From: Cohnella hashimotonis
Lineage (GTDB): Bacteria > Bacillota > Bacilli > Paenibacillales > Paenibacillaceae
DNA length: 64,000 nt
Direction of reading: 5' to 3'
NCBI RefSeq assembly: GCF_030014955.1
Contig: NZ_JAGRPV010000001.1
Location: 2,604,001 to 2,668,000 of the forward strand
The notes beneath the pieces are model-generated. The model was not told the DNA's origin, made no database searches, and saw only the letters and a program-made list of their open reading frames with translations. A program made the translations under genes and the position numbers. Positions 18,027-27,409 of this stretch are shown here, in pieces; the stretch's first letter is position 1, and the number at the start of each line of letters is the position of its first letter.

Positions 18027-19922
18027 TTGCTGCTCGACAGCATCCATAGTCCAACCGACCTGAAGCGGCTGTCCATGTCAGAGCTTCCTCAGTTGGCCCA
18101 AGAGATCAGACAATTCCTAATTGAAAAGCTGTCCGTGACGGGCGGGCATCTCGCGCCGAATCTTGGCGTCGTCGAACTGACGCTCGCGATGCATTACTTG
18201 TACGACAGCCCGACCGACAAATTTTTGTTCGACGTGGGTCATCAGGCTTATGTGCACAAAATGCTGACCGGACGCATGGACCGGTTCGACACGCTTCGGC
18301 AGAAGGACGGACTGTGCGGCTTCGTCAAGCGCACGGAGAGCGAGCACGACGTATGGGAGGCCGGCCACAGCAGCACCTCTCTGTCCGGCGCGATGGGTAT
18401 GGCGCTGGCCCGGGATATGCAGGGCCGCTCCAACAAGGTCATCGCGGTCATCGGCGACGGGGCGCTCACCGGTGGTATGGCGCTCGAGGCGCTTAACCAT
18501 ATCGGCCATGAAAAGCGCAAGCTTACCGTTGTCTTGAACGATAACGAGATGTCCATTGCACCCAACGTGGGGGCGCTTCACAATTATTTGGGCAAGGTTC
18601 GCAGCGACAAGACGTACCGCAAAGCCAAGGACGAGTTCGAGTGGCTGCTGCGCAAGGTGCCGGCTATCGGAGGCAAGCTGGCGCGGACCGCCGAGCGGCT
18701 CAAAGACAGCCTGAAGTATCTGGTCGTACCCGGCATGTTGTTCGAGGAGTTCGGTCTCAAGTATCTCGGACCGGTCGACGGTCACGATACGGAGAAGCTG
18801 ATCGAAGCGTTCCGCCAGGCGGACAATTGCGAAGGTCCCGTGCTTGTCCACATCCTCACCGTCAAGGGGAAGGGCTATTCCCCGGCCGAGGCGGATTCAC
18901 ACAAATGGCACGGGATTACCGGCTCCTATAAGATCGAATCCGGCCAGGTGCTCAAGCCCGTCGGCCCGCCGATGTACACCGAGGTATTCGGCAATACGCT
19001 GATCGAGCTGGCCGAGAAGGACAGTCGGATCATGGCGATTACGCCCGCGATGCCGGGCGGATCCGGCCTGCTTGGCTTTGCGCAGCGGTTTCCGGGACGG
19101 ATGATCGATGTCGGGATTGCGGAGCAGCATGCAGCCACGATGTCCGCAGCGCTTGCGATGGAGGGCATGAAGCCGGTTTATGCGGTTTATTCGACCTTCC
19201 TGCAGCGTGCCTACGATCAGGTGGTGCACGATATTTGCCGCCACAATGCCAACGTAATCTTCGCCATCGACCGCGCCGGTTTCGTCGGGGGAGACGGCGA
19301 GACGCATCAGGGGGTTTACGATATCGCGTACCTCCGCCATATTCCGAATCTCGTCCTGATGATGCCCAAGGACGAGAACGAGCTGCGCCGCATGATGGCG
19401 ACGGCTGTCGCATACGACGACGGTCCGATCGCGATCCGCTACCCGCGCGAGCAAGGCAGAGGCGTCGCGATGGACGAACAACCGTCGCCCATTCCGATCG
19501 GCTCTTGGGAAGTCGTGCGAGACGGAGACTACGCGGCGATTCTCGCGATAGGTCCGATGGTACACGTCGCCGAAGAAGCGGCGGAATTGTTGAAGCGCGA
19601 AGGACTCAGCGTGCGCGTCGTCAATGCACGCTTCGTCAAGCCGCTGGACGAGGCCATGCTTGCTCAGCTTGCCAAGGAACATCTGCCGATGCTTGTCCTT
19701 GAAGAGGCGGCGGTCGCCGGCGGACTTGGGAGCGCAATCCTCGAGCACTACGCGCAGCAAGGCCTCAAGCCGACCGTGCAGCTTGCCGGCATTCCGGACC
19801 GCTTCATCGAGCATGCGACGATCAAGGAGCAGCGCGCCGAAGTCGGCCTGACCGCCGAAGAGACGGCGAAGCAGGTTCGGGCGTTTGCGCTGTTGAAGCG
19901 TCAGCGGCAGACGGCGAACTGA
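18027..19922 (+). CDS. dxs: 1-deoxy-D-xylulose-5-phosphate synthase
   Basis: Dxs condenses pyruvate and glyceraldehyde 3-phosphate in a ThDP-dependent reaction, the first step of the MEP isoprenoid pathway. I chose TTG 18027 because it begins [13 protein letters not shown] as in relatives and has an AGCGGGG site 8 bases upstream; a TTG at 18006 would extend it by seven residues. The ThDP motif [15 protein letters not shown] and the transketolase central domain ([15 protein letters not shown]) are present. Length about 631 residues. It is transcribed from its own promoter and followed 4 bases later by tlyA. Confidence 0.97.
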   Translation: MLLDSIHSPTDLKRLSMSELPQLAQEIRQFLIEKLSVTGGHLAPNLGVVELTLAMHYLYDSPTDKFLFDVGHQAYVHKMLTGRMDRFDTLRQKDGLCGFVKRTESEHDVWEAGHSSTSLSGAMGMALARDMQGRSNKVIAVIGDGALTGGMALEALNHIGHEKRKLTVVLNDNEMSIAPNVGALHNYLGKVRSDKTYRKAKDEFEWLLRKVPAIGGKLARTAERLKDSLKYLVVPGMLFEEFGLKYLGPVDGHDTEKLIEAFRQADNCEGPVLVHILTVKGKGYSPAEADSHKWHGITGSYKIESGQVLKPVGPPMYTEVFGNTLIELAEKDSRIMAITPAMPGGSGLLGFAQRFPGRMIDVGIAEQHAATMSAALAMEGMKPVYAVYSTFLQRAYDQVVHDICRHNANVIFAIDRAGFVGGDGETHQGVYDIAYLRHIPNLVLMMPKDENELRRMMATAVAYDDGPIAIRYPREQGRGVAMDEQPSPIPIGSWEVVRDGDYAAILAIGPMVHVAEEAAELLKREGLSVRVVNARFVKPLDEAMLAQLAKEHLPMLVLEEAAVAGGLGSAILEHYAQQGLKPTVQLAGIPDRFIEHATIKEQRAEVGLTAEETAKQVRAFALLKRQRQTAN

Positions 19923-19926
19923 GGCG

Positions 19927-20796
19927 ATGACGACCGTTGCCAAAGAACGTCTCGACGTGCTGCTCGTGGAGCAAGGTTTTTTTGACAGCAGGGAAAAGGC
20001 CAAATCCGCGATAATGGCCGGTCTTGTCCTCGTCGGTACGGAGCAAGTGGATAAAGCGGGAACGAAAATTCCCCGCGACGCGGCTCTTACCGTTAAAGGC
20101 GCCGTCCATCCCTATGTGAGCCGGGGCGGGCTTAAGCTCGAAAAAGCCATTCGCGAATTCGGCATCGATCTGCAGAACGCGGTCATGATGGACATCGGCG
20201 CTTCGACCGGCGGGTTCACGGACTGCGCCCTGCAGCATGGCGCTTCGTTCGTCTACGCGATCGATGTCGGCTACAACCAGCTCGATTGGAGACTGCGCCA
20301 GGAGCCGCGCGTTTGCGTGATGGAGCGGTGCAATTTCAGGCATATGACGCCTGACCAGCTCACGGGCCCAACGCCCGCATTCGTATCGATCGACGTATCG
20401 TTTATATCGTTGAAGCTGATCCTGCCTGCATTGCGCCCGCTGCTTGGACCGGGTGCCGGCACCGTCGCGCTCATCAAGCCTCAATTCGAAGCCGGGCGCG
20501 AGCAGGTCGGCAAATCCGGCGTGGTGCGCGATCCCGGCGTTCATCTGAGCGTTCTGCGCGAAGTGCTGTCCGCGGCCCATACGCTTGGTTTTGAGCTGAG
20601 GGGTCTAACGTACTCCCCAATAACGGGCGGCGAAGGCAATATCGAGTTCCTCGCGTATTGGCGAATGCCGGTACAAGGATCCGAACAGTCCGTCGGAGAA
20701 CAGGCCCAAGGCTTGCAGTCCGATCAATGGAGCAGCGACAGCCTGTTGCAAAGTGTCGTCGAAGAGGCCGGGGCTCAATTCAGGCATCGCGCCTAA
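19927..20796 (+). CDS. yqxC: TlyA family rRNA (cytidine-2'-O)-methyltransferase
   Basis: An N-terminal S4 RNA-binding domain (ERLDVLLVEQGFFDSREKAK) is joined to an FtsJ-type methyltransferase with SAM motif DIGASTGGFTDC. Mycobacterial TlyA methylates 16S and 23S rRNA; the Firmicute orthologue YqxC is assigned by similarity. The 289-residue protein has a Gln/Ser-rich C-terminal tail beyond the usual FLAYW end. Position between dxs and argR is as in B. subtilis. Confidence 0.9.
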   Translation: MTTVAKERLDVLLVEQGFFDSREKAKSAIMAGLVLVGTEQVDKAGTKIPRDAALTVKGAVHPYVSRGGLKLEKAIREFGIDLQNAVMMDIGASTGGFTDCALQHGASFVYAIDVGYNQLDWRLRQEPRVCVMERCNFRHMTPDQLTGPTPAFVSIDVSFISLKLILPALRPLLGPGAGTVALIKPQFEAGREQVGKSGVVRDPGVHLSVLREVLSAAHTLGFELRGLTYSPITGGEGNIEFLAYWRMPVQGSEQSVGEQAQGLQSDQWSSDSLLQSVVEEAGAQFRHRA

Positions 20797-20915
20797 AGGC
20801 AATCTTGAGGATATTTCCAGCCACGTGTCCAGTGAAAATCCGATATCGGCAATCGGTCCCGGCTGCGAGGTCGCCCGGGCACTTACGATTTCCGCGTCCG
20901 CCGAAGCACGGCCGG

Positions 20916-20953
20916 CCGGTAGGCGCGCAAGCGCCCTCCGCACCGGTTTTTTT
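20916..20953 (+). terminator. Rho-independent terminator after tlyA
   Basis: CCGGT/ACCGG outer arms and GGCGC - GCAA - GCGCC inner arms, with an asymmetric internal loop, are followed by seven T. It ends the dxs-tlyA unit. Confidence 0.75.
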
Positions 20954-21020
20954 GCTTGCCCCGATAGAGGAAACCCGGCCTTCCGCCGCGAATGAATGAG
21001 GATGCGGAGGAGGCGGGGCC

Positions 21021-21491
21021 ATGGCTCGGTTCGGAGACGGTCTGATATTTGCTGCCGCGGTTGCGGCGATCATATGGTGGTTGTGGCGCAGATTCAGGCA
21101 TTGGCTGCACGAGCCGCCAAGCTCTCGGCTGCGCAGACTGGCCCGGGACGGTGCGCCAGACGCCGAAGACGAGGGTGCGGCCCTGTTGCTCGAACACGGC
21201 TACGAAGCGCTATCCGGCAAGCATCGGATTCCTCTGGGCGTATCGGTCGATGACGGGCCGTACGAGGCGACGCGCTTGTATTTCGACTACGTGGCTGCCA
21301 AGGAAGAACGATATTATCTCGTGAAGCTCGAACGGCCGAGACAGCCGATGGACTGGACGGCCAGCGGGATCCGCGAGCGGCTGCTCGCGTATGCGCTTTT
21401 GTTTCCCGAATGCGAAGGCATTATCGTCGCCGATCTGCGCGGCAGAACGATTAGAACGGTAAAATTCAGAATCGAGGAGGGCAAAGAATGA
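21021..21491 (+). CDS. Membrane-anchored protein of unknown function, nuclease-like fold suspected
   Basis: The ATG follows GGAGGCGGGG and gives 156 residues. One N-terminal helix (about 8-24, rich in Ala and Trp) is followed by a basic stretch and a soluble domain. The soluble part has the strand-turn-strand pattern YFDYVAAKEERYYLVKLE, then a helix and LLAYALLFPECEGIIVADL. This resembles the layout of PD-(D/E)xK nuclease-like domains, but where active enzymes have E-x-K the sequence has K-L-E, so catalysis would be unlikely. That resemblance is my inference. It overlaps argR by 4 bases (ATGA), so it is coupled to argR-recN. I do not recognise a named family. Confidence 0.8.
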   Translation: MARFGDGLIFAAAVAAIIWWLWRRFRHWLHEPPSSRLRRLARDGAPDAEDEGAALLLEHGYEALSGKHRIPLGVSVDDGPYEATRLYFDYVAAKEERYYLVKLERPRQPMDWTASGIRERLLAYALLFPECEGIIVADLRGRTIRTVKFRIEEGKE

Positions 21492-21937
21492 AAGGTCAGC
21501 GGCAAAGGAAAATCCGCGAGCTCATCGGCTCGAGCGAGATCGAGACGCAGGAAGACCTGGTAGAAGCCCTCCGCGCTCAAAGCTTTAATGTGACGCAAGC
21601 GACCGTCTCGCGCGATATTAAGGAGCTGCAGCTCATCAAGGTGCCGCTTGGCGACGGCAGGTATAAATACGCAATGCCGCAGGATCAGCGCTTTAACCCT
21701 TCGATGAAGCTGAAAAGAGCGATGATGGACCACTTTATCCATGCCGAGGCAGCCGAGAATCTGGTTGTCGTCAAATGTCTGCCCGGAACGGCCGGCACGA
21801 TCGCCGCTCTGCTCGACGGCATGGACTGGCCCGAGATCGTCGGTACGATCGGCGGGGACGACACGACATTGCTCATATGCCGTACGAAGGCGCAGGGCGA
21901 GGAGATCGTCAACCGTGTTTTGGACATTATTCGTTAG
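21488..21937 (+). CDS. argR: Arginine repressor ArgR/AhrC
   Basis: ArgR represses arginine biosynthesis and activates catabolism when arginine is bound. The 149-residue protein has the N-terminal winged helix (QATVSRDIKELQLIKVP) and the C-terminal hexamerisation/arginine-binding domain with GTIGGDDTTLLICR. An AGGAGGG site precedes the ATG. The order tlyA-argR-recN is conserved in Firmicutes. Confidence 0.97.
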   Translation: MKGQRQRKIRELIGSSEIETQEDLVEALRAQSFNVTQATVSRDIKELQLIKVPLGDGRYKYAMPQDQRFNPSMKLKRAMMDHFIHAEAAENLVVVKCLPGTAGTIAALLDGMDWPEIVGTIGGDDTTLLICRTKAQGEEIVNRVLDIIR

Positions 21938-21978
21938 TAGCCAGGCGACCTGTGCCGGCTGGGGAGGATGAGCGTCAT

Positions 21979-23676
21979 ATGCTGCAAGAGCTGTCCATTC
22001 GCCACTTGGCGGTTATCGAGAATATCCGGGTTTCGTTTAAACGGGGCTTCGAGGTGCTGACAGGCGAAACGGGCGCAGGCAAGTCGATTATCATCGATGC
22101 GCTGGGCCTTATCGCCGGAGGACGCGGGTCCGCCGAGATGATCCGTCACGGCTGCGACAAAGCCGAGATCGAGGCGGTATTCGATCTCGATCCCGCTCAT
22201 CCCGTATGGGGCGTGCTCGACCGGCACGGCGTCAACGCCGATCCGCAGGAGGCGCTGCTGGTGCGCCGGGAGCTGCAGGCGCAAGGCAAATCTTCAGCGC
22301 GCGTGAACGGGCAGCACGTTACGCTGACGATGCTGCGCGAGATCGGCGAGAACCTCGTCAACATACACGGACAGCATGAGCATCAGTCTTTGCTGCGCAC
22401 CGACCGCCATTTGGAATGGCTTGATTCCTTTGCCGGGGACGCGATCGCCTCGCTCAAGTCAGAGTATCAGAACCGGTACAGGGAGTACGCAACGGTCAGC
22501 CGCGAGCGCAGGGAGCTCGATGAGCTCACCCGTCAACAAATGCAGATGCTCGACTTGTATCGGTACCAGCTCGAGGAGATCGCCGAAGCGCGTCTGAAGC
22601 CCGGAGAAGACGAATCGCTGGCCGAGGAACGGCGCAAGCTCTCGCACGCCGAGAAGCTGGCAGAATCGGCGACGGAGGCCTACGACCTGTTGTACGGCAA
22701 CAAAGGGCTCAGCGTCTTGTCCAAAGCCATCGCAAAGCTCGAGGACATCGTCAAGGTCGATCCGGCAAAGCTCGGACCGCTTGTCGAGCAGCTGCAGTCG
22801 GCCTACTATGCGGCGGAGGACGTCGCTTACCAGCTGCGCGATTATAAAGAAAGCATCGAATTCAATCCCGAGCGATTATCCGAAATCGAGATGCGAATGG
22901 ACCTTCTTTTCGGGCTTCGCCGCAAGTATGGAGAGAGCGTAGCGGATATCCTACAGTATTATGCCCGAATCCAGGAAGATACGCAGCGCCTCGAAAATCG
23001 CGACGAGCTTCTGAAGGAATTAAACGAACGCGAAGTGCGTCTGGAAGCGGAACTGCGTGCGCTGGCCGAACGTCTCGGTGCCATACGCAGGGAGACGGCA
23101 GCGTTGCTCGCTGCGGAGATCGAGCAGGAGCTCAAGGGATTGCAAATGGAGCGGGCGGTATTCGAAGTGCGGCTAGTAAGCACGGAGCATTTGAGTCCGA
23201 CCGGCACCGATGCCGCCGAGTTCCTCCTGTCGACCAATCCAGGCGAGCCGCCGAAGCCGCTTGCCCGCATTGCGTCGGGCGGCGAGATGTCTCGGGTCAT
23301 GCTGGCATTAAAGGCGATTTTCGCCCGGATCGATCAGATTCCCGTGCTCGTGTTCGACGAAGTCGATACGGGGGTGAGCGGACGCGCCGCTCAATCGGTT
23401 GCCGACAAGCTATCAAGGCTTGCATCTTGCTGTCAGGTGTTTTGCATCACGCATTTACCGCAGGTCGCTTGCATGGCAGACGATCAATTCGAGATCGCCA
23501 AGCGCGTCACCGACGACGGCCGCACCTCGACGCGGGTCCGGATGCTCAGTGCCGAAGAACGCGTGGAGGAGCTTGCCCGTATGCTGGGCGGCGTGGAAGT
23601 GACCGATCGGACTCGCCATCACGCGCAAGAAATGTTAACGCTGGCCGAAGCTCAAAAATCGCGCCAGGACGCGTAA
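21979..23676 (+). CDS. recN: DNA repair protein RecN
   Basis: RecN is an SMC-like ATPase in double-strand-break repair. I chose ATG 21979 (MLQELSIRHLAVIENI), which matches the family start and follows GGGGAGG. Walker A GETGAGKS is at residues 29-36; coiled coils fill the middle; the C-terminal ABC signature ASGGEMSRVMLALK and Walker B VLVFDEVDTG are intact. About 565 residues, typical. Confidence 0.97.
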   Translation: MLQELSIRHLAVIENIRVSFKRGFEVLTGETGAGKSIIIDALGLIAGGRGSAEMIRHGCDKAEIEAVFDLDPAHPVWGVLDRHGVNADPQEALLVRRELQAQGKSSARVNGQHVTLTMLREIGENLVNIHGQHEHQSLLRTDRHLEWLDSFAGDAIASLKSEYQNRYREYATVSRERRELDELTRQQMQMLDLYRYQLEEIAEARLKPGEDESLAEERRKLSHAEKLAESATEAYDLLYGNKGLSVLSKAIAKLEDIVKVDPAKLGPLVEQLQSAYYAAEDVAYQLRDYKESIEFNPERLSEIEMRMDLLFGLRRKYGESVADILQYYARIQEDTQRLENRDELLKELNEREVRLEAELRALAERLGAIRRETAALLAAEIEQELKGLQMERAVFEVRLVSTEHLSPTGTDAAEFLLSTNPGEPPKPLARIASGGEMSRVMLALKAIFARIDQIPVLVFDEVDTGVSGRAAQSVADKLSRLASCCQVFCITHLPQVACMADDQFEIAKRVTDDGRTSTRVRMLSAEERVEELARMLGGVEVTDRTRHHAQEMLTLAEAQKSRQDA

Positions 23677-23796
23677 ATTCGTGATTCGAGGAAGGTTTTC
23701 GGCAACATAAAAGGGGGAGGCCGCGGTTACCTTATAGTTACGTCGCCGGGCAGTGTCACGGTTCGCCGGTGTAGTCTGTAGGGAAGTGGTGAGAAC

Positions 23797-25125
23797 TTGA
23801 ACGGGAAGACCTCTTGGCGTCGCGTTTTTGGTCTATTCCTAGCGATTATCCTAGGATTTGCCGTCTGTTCCGCGCCGATGCGTCATTATGCCGCATTCCC
23901 GAATGAGCTTCGGTTGTTCGAGGGACAAGACAAGCACCTTCATTATGCGATGCCCGTTCACGCGCAGGGCTCGCTGGATTCGACGGTCGCTGAAGTCAAC
24001 GGCTCGGCAAGTGCGAACGTGCGGATCGATCTTAATCATCCGTTGTCGATTCATTCCAAGCGCAGCGGTCAAACCGAACTCAAGCTTAAGCTATTCGGCC
24101 GGATACCGTTCAAGACCGTGAAGCTGCAAGTCGTTCCGGATCTCAAGGTCATTCCCGGCGGCCAGACGATCGGCGTCAAAGTAAAATCAGCAGGCATTAT
24201 GGTGGTCGGGCATCATCTCGTTCAGACAGGCGGGCAATCCCGCGTATCGCCTGGCGAAGAAGCCAAGCTTCGCATGGGAGATCTGATCGTATCCATCAAT
24301 GGGGAACCGGTCAATGACGTGAAGCGCGTCGCTCCGTTCGCGAAGCAAGCCGGTACGACCGGGCAACCGCTGAGGCTCCTCGTGCAGCGTGGCAAAGTGC
24401 AATTTCGAACGACGCTCACGCCCGTATACGATCAGGAAGACAAAGCTTGGCGCATCGGTCTTTATATCCGCGATTCGGCGGCAGGCGTCGGCACGCTGAC
24501 TTTTTATGCGCCTGATCAAGGCGTATACGGAGCGCTCGGCCATGTCATCACCGACATGGATACGCAGACGCCGATTACGGTGGGCAGCGGGCAAATTCTT
24601 CAATCAAACGTCACTTCCATCGCAAAAAGCGAAAATGGAGATCCGGGCGAAAAGCGGGCGGAGTTCGTACCGGGCAGCAAGACGCTGGGCAATGTGGAGC
24701 GCAATACGCCGTTCGGCATCTTCGGTCAAATGGGCGAACTTCCGGGGCATGCCTATCAGGCGGATCCCGTACCGGTCGCATTTGCCGAAGAAGTCAGAGA
24801 AGGTCCGGCCGAGATCTGGACGGTCGTCGGCGGCCAGAAGGTCGAGCGCTTCAAGATCGAGATCGTGCACGTATCCAGACAGTCGTCTCCTGCGACCAAA
24901 GGAATGGTCATCCGCGTCACCGACCCGGACCTCATCAAGCGCACGGGCGGCATCGTTCAAGGAATGAGCGGCAGCCCGATTCTCCAGAACGGCAAGCTGG
25001 TCGGCGCCGTCACGCACGTATTCGTCAACGATCCGGCGTCCGGGTACGGCTGCTACATCGAATGGATGCTTCAAGACGCCGGCATTATGCTGAAGCCGGG
25101 CCAAACGAAATCCAAGGCGGTATGA
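23797..25125 (+). CDS. spoIVB: SpoIVB peptidase (S55), sigma-K checkpoint protease
   Basis: SpoIVB is a forespore-secreted serine protease that triggers pro-sigma-K processing by cutting SpoIVFA. The 442-residue protein has an N-terminal signal anchor (about 10-26), a PDZ domain (about 120-205, GIMVVGHHLV...GDLIVSINGEPV) and the S55 catalytic domain with His249 in ALGHVITD and the serine motif GMSGSP at 389-394. The TTG start has only a GTGGTGAG site, which is modest. A terminator overlaps its stop codon. spo0A follows, as in all relatives. Confidence 0.96.
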   Translation: MNGKTSWRRVFGLFLAIILGFAVCSAPMRHYAAFPNELRLFEGQDKHLHYAMPVHAQGSLDSTVAEVNGSASANVRIDLNHPLSIHSKRSGQTELKLKLFGRIPFKTVKLQVVPDLKVIPGGQTIGVKVKSAGIMVVGHHLVQTGGQSRVSPGEEAKLRMGDLIVSINGEPVNDVKRVAPFAKQAGTTGQPLRLLVQRGKVQFRTTLTPVYDQEDKAWRIGLYIRDSAAGVGTLTFYAPDQGVYGALGHVITDMDTQTPITVGSGQILQSNVTSIAKSENGDPGEKRAEFVPGSKTLGNVERNTPFGIFGQMGELPGHAYQADPVPVAFAEEVREGPAEIWTVVGGQKVERFKIEIVHVSRQSSPATKGMVIRVTDPDLIKRTGGIVQGMSGSPILQNGKLVGAVTHVFVNDPASGYGCYIEWMLQDAGIMLKPGQTKSKAV

Positions 25126-25140
25126 CGCCTTGGATTTTCT
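25108..25140 (+). terminator. Terminator overlapping the spoIVB stop codon
   Basis: AAATCCAAGGCG (25108-25119) and CGCCTTGGATTT (25126-25137) form a 12-base perfect stem. The loop GTATGA contains the spoIVB stop codon, so the left arm is coding. The T-tract is short (TTTTCT). Confidence 0.75.
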
Positions 25141-25161
25141 CGTTAGATTTAACGACATCGC

Positions 25162-25170
25162 TTTGTCGAA
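25162..25170 (+). promoter_or_regulatory. Spo0A box (distal) upstream of spo0A
   Basis: TTTGTCGAA is an exact match to the Spo0A binding consensus. It lies in a 12-base sequence (CGCTTTGTCGAA) repeated exactly 110 bases downstream. Confidence 0.7.
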
Positions 25171-25254
25171 AAAAACCGAAATAGATCGTCAAATGACGTA
25201 AATTCTTAATTATATGTTATGTAGATAAAAAAATAAAGAAAAAAATTCCGACAA

Positions 25255-25281
25255 GAAGGAATTACAAACGCTTTGTCGAAT
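25255..25281 (+). promoter_or_regulatory. Sigma-H promoter of spo0A with overlapping Spo0A box
   Basis: GAAGGAATT (25255-25263) fits the sigma-H -35 consensus RnAGGAWWW and GTCGAAT (25275-25281) fits the -10 RnnGAAT, spaced by 11 bases. An exact Spo0A box TTTGTCGAA (25272-25280) overlaps the -10. The B. subtilis spo0A gene has a sigma-H promoter (Ps) controlled by Spo0A, so this fits expectation. The spo0A start is about 65 bases downstream. Confidence 0.75.
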
Positions 25282-25345
25282 TCGGATAATCAGGGAACGG
25301 TGAGCGTTTCTAACATTACTTAAGCTTGTGAGGGAGGATACAACA

Positions 25346-26170
25346 TTGCCGCGGATCGAAGTATTTCTTGCAGATGATAACCGAGAATTCACCAACCTGC
25401 TGTCCGAGTACATTGAAGAGCAGGAGGACATGACCGTCATCGGCGTGGCGTACAACGGAGAAGAGGTCATTCGTCAGCTGGAAGAAACCCGGAATATTCC
25501 GGATGTGATGATTCTGGATATTATTATGCCTCATCTGGACGGCCTCGGCGTATTGGAAAAGCTGAGGGACATGAACTTGTCCCCCATGCCCAAGATCATC
25601 ATGCTCACCGCATTCGGCCAAGAGAACATCACCCAACGCGCGGTACAACTGGGCGCCTCCTATTATATTTTGAAGCCGTTCGACATGGACGTGCTTGCCA
25701 ACCGGATTCGTCAGCTCGCGGGCACGCCGTCGCAGAGCCCGGTATCCGTCTCATCGTCGGTCTCTTCTTCCTTCAGCGGCGGATCGCGCTCGAATATCGT
25801 GCCGATCGGCAAACCAAAAAATCTGGACGCTAACATCACGAGCATCATCCACGAGATCGGCGTGCCGGCGCATATCAAAGGTTACCAATACCTGCGCGAA
25901 GCCATCACGATGGTATACAATAACATCGAGATTCTGGGCGCGATTACGAAAACGCTGTATCCGGCCATCGCCGAAAAATTCAAGACGACGCCTAGCCGCG
26001 TCGAACGCGCCATCCGCCATGCGATCGAAGTCGCCTGGACGCGCGGCAATATCGACAGCATCAGCCACCTTTTCGGCTATACGATCAACATCGCCAAGTC
26101 CAAGCCGACGAACTCCGAGTTCATCGCGATGGTGGCGGACAAGCTTCGCATCGAGCACAAGGTTAGCTAG
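25346..26170 (+). CDS. spo0A: Sporulation master regulator Spo0A
   Basis: Spo0A is the phosphorelay response regulator that starts sporulation. TTG 25346 follows GAGGGAGG with 8-base spacing and begins [15 protein letters not shown]. The receiver domain has acidic pocket Asp10-Asp11, phosphoacceptor Asp58 ([10 protein letters not shown]) and the Lys of ILKPF. After a Ser-rich linker ([14 protein letters not shown]) the DNA-binding domain has the conserved recognition region around [18 protein letters not shown]. About 274 residues, normal. Confidence 0.98.
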   Translation: MPRIEVFLADDNREFTNLLSEYIEEQEDMTVIGVAYNGEEVIRQLEETRNIPDVMILDIIMPHLDGLGVLEKLRDMNLSPMPKIIMLTAFGQENITQRAVQLGASYYILKPFDMDVLANRIRQLAGTPSQSPVSVSSSVSSSFSGGSRSNIVPIGKPKNLDANITSIIHEIGVPAHIKGYQYLREAITMVYNNIEILGAITKTLYPAIAEKFKTTPSRVERAIRHAIEVAWTRGNIDSISHLFGYTINIAKSKPTNSEFIAMVADKLRIEHKVS

Positions 26171-26220
26171 GAAACGGGGCGAAATAAAGCGAATCGAACG
26201 TTCGCGCAAGTTTTTCTGAT

Positions 26221-26274
26221 AAGCCGCTCTATCATCGGATGCTTGCAGCCGATGATGGAGCGGCTTTATTTATT
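26221..26274 (+). terminator. Rho-independent terminator after spo0A
   Basis: AAGCCGCTCTATCATCGG and CCGATGATGGAGCGGCTT form an 18-base stem with a single mismatch around a 10-base loop, followed by TATTTATT. Confidence 0.9.
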
Positions 26275-26372
26275 GTCGACACCGCTGGTATGCGATGGTA
26301 AGATAAGCCTGTTGTGTCCAATTGGTGAACGCGAACGCGAGAAAAAGCAATAGAAACAAGGGGGAAAGCACG

Positions 26373-27332
26373 ATGAATAACGCCATCCAGAGGCGCATCG
26401 CCGATCTCGAGCAGTACCGCCCGGCCTTGACCGCCGAGCCCGATCTCGAGTCCTTTTGGACGGACACGCTGACCGCTGTCGAGGCCAAGCCGCTTAATGG
26501 CACCCGTCAATTAACCGAGACGCCGCTCGGTGGCATGGAAGCGTACAAGGTGGAATTCGAAGGATTCGACAGCACCCGGATTCACGGCTGGTTCATTTTG
26601 CCGAAAAACCGGCCGGCCGACGCCAAGCTTCCTTGCGTCGTTCTCTATCACGGTTATACGGGCAGCAAGGGTTATCCCGAGGATTTTGCGCAGTATGCGA
26701 TGATGGGCATCGCCGCATTCGCCGTAGACATTCGCGGGCAAGGCGGGGATACAGGGAATCTGCTCCCTCAGCGGCACGGAATGACGCGCGGCTGGCTGAC
26801 GCAAAACATTTTGGACAAAGACGAATGTTATTATAAAGCGATCTCGATCGATGCGCTGAAGGCGCTGGAGTGGGCGGCGGCGCAGCCGGAAGTCGACACC
26901 GGGCGCATCTGCGCGAGCGGCGGCAGCCAGGGCGGCGGTCTCGCGCTGATTGCCGCGGCGTTGTCGGACGTTCCCTCGATCGCCGTCGCGCATATCCCCA
27001 ACATGTGCCATATGGATTTCGGCATTTTAAACTCTACCAGCTCGCTGACGGAAGCCGCCGATTTTTTAAACCGTTTTCCGGACAAGCTCGATCACGTGCT
27101 GCGTACGCTCAGCTACTTCGACATGATGAACCTGGCCCATCGCATCCGCATCCCGCTGCTTGTCTCGGTCGGACTCAAGGATCCTGTCACGATGCCCGAA
27201 ACGATATTTGCCGCCTACAATCGGATCGAAACGGATAAGCGGATCGAGGTTTACCCGTTCCAGGGACATGCGGTCAGCGGCGACCAGAATCGCAAAGCGC
27301 TGGAATTTATCAGATCGCGCTTCAATTTTTAG
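26373..27332 (+). CDS. AXE1 family acetyl xylan esterase/cephalosporin-C deacetylase
   Basis: ATG 26373 follows AAGGGGG and gives 319 residues. The alpha/beta-hydrolase fold is clear: oxyanion region YHGYTGSKG, the signature RGQGGDTG, nucleophile Ser in GGSQGGGLAL, acid Asp in VGLKDPVTMPE and His in PFQGHAV. There is no signal peptide, so it acts inside the cell, probably removing acetyl groups from imported xylo-oligosaccharides or similar esters. It stands alone between spo0A and the foldase gene. Exact substrate is not shown by sequence. Confidence 0.9.
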   Translation: MNNAIQRRIADLEQYRPALTAEPDLESFWTDTLTAVEAKPLNGTRQLTETPLGGMEAYKVEFEGFDSTRIHGWFILPKNRPADAKLPCVVLYHGYTGSKGYPEDFAQYAMMGIAAFAVDIRGQGGDTGNLLPQRHGMTRGWLTQNILDKDECYYKAISIDALKALEWAAAQPEVDTGRICASGGSQGGGLALIAAALSDVPSIAVAHIPNMCHMDFGILNSTSSLTEAADFLNRFPDKLDHVLRTLSYFDMMNLAHRIRIPLLVSVGLKDPVTMPETIFAAYNRIETDKRIEVYPFQGHAVSGDQNRKALEFIRSRFNF

Positions 27333-27409
27333 CTGGATTTAAGGTATCTTGTCCATAATTTGATATAGTGGATGAATGATTCGTTAACATTTGAGGAGGA
27401 AGAATAGAA

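Noticed and set aside
17744..18049. 101-codon plus frame before dxs
   Set aside because: It starts inside the terminator, crosses the dxs promoter and has no ribosome site.
20753..20995. 80-codon frame after tlyA
   Set aside because: It overlaps the tlyA end and the terminator, and has no ribosome site.
23677..23796. Forespore (sigma-F/sigma-G) promoter of spoIVB
   Set aside because: Expected from biology, but no sequence in the gap matches either consensus well enough.
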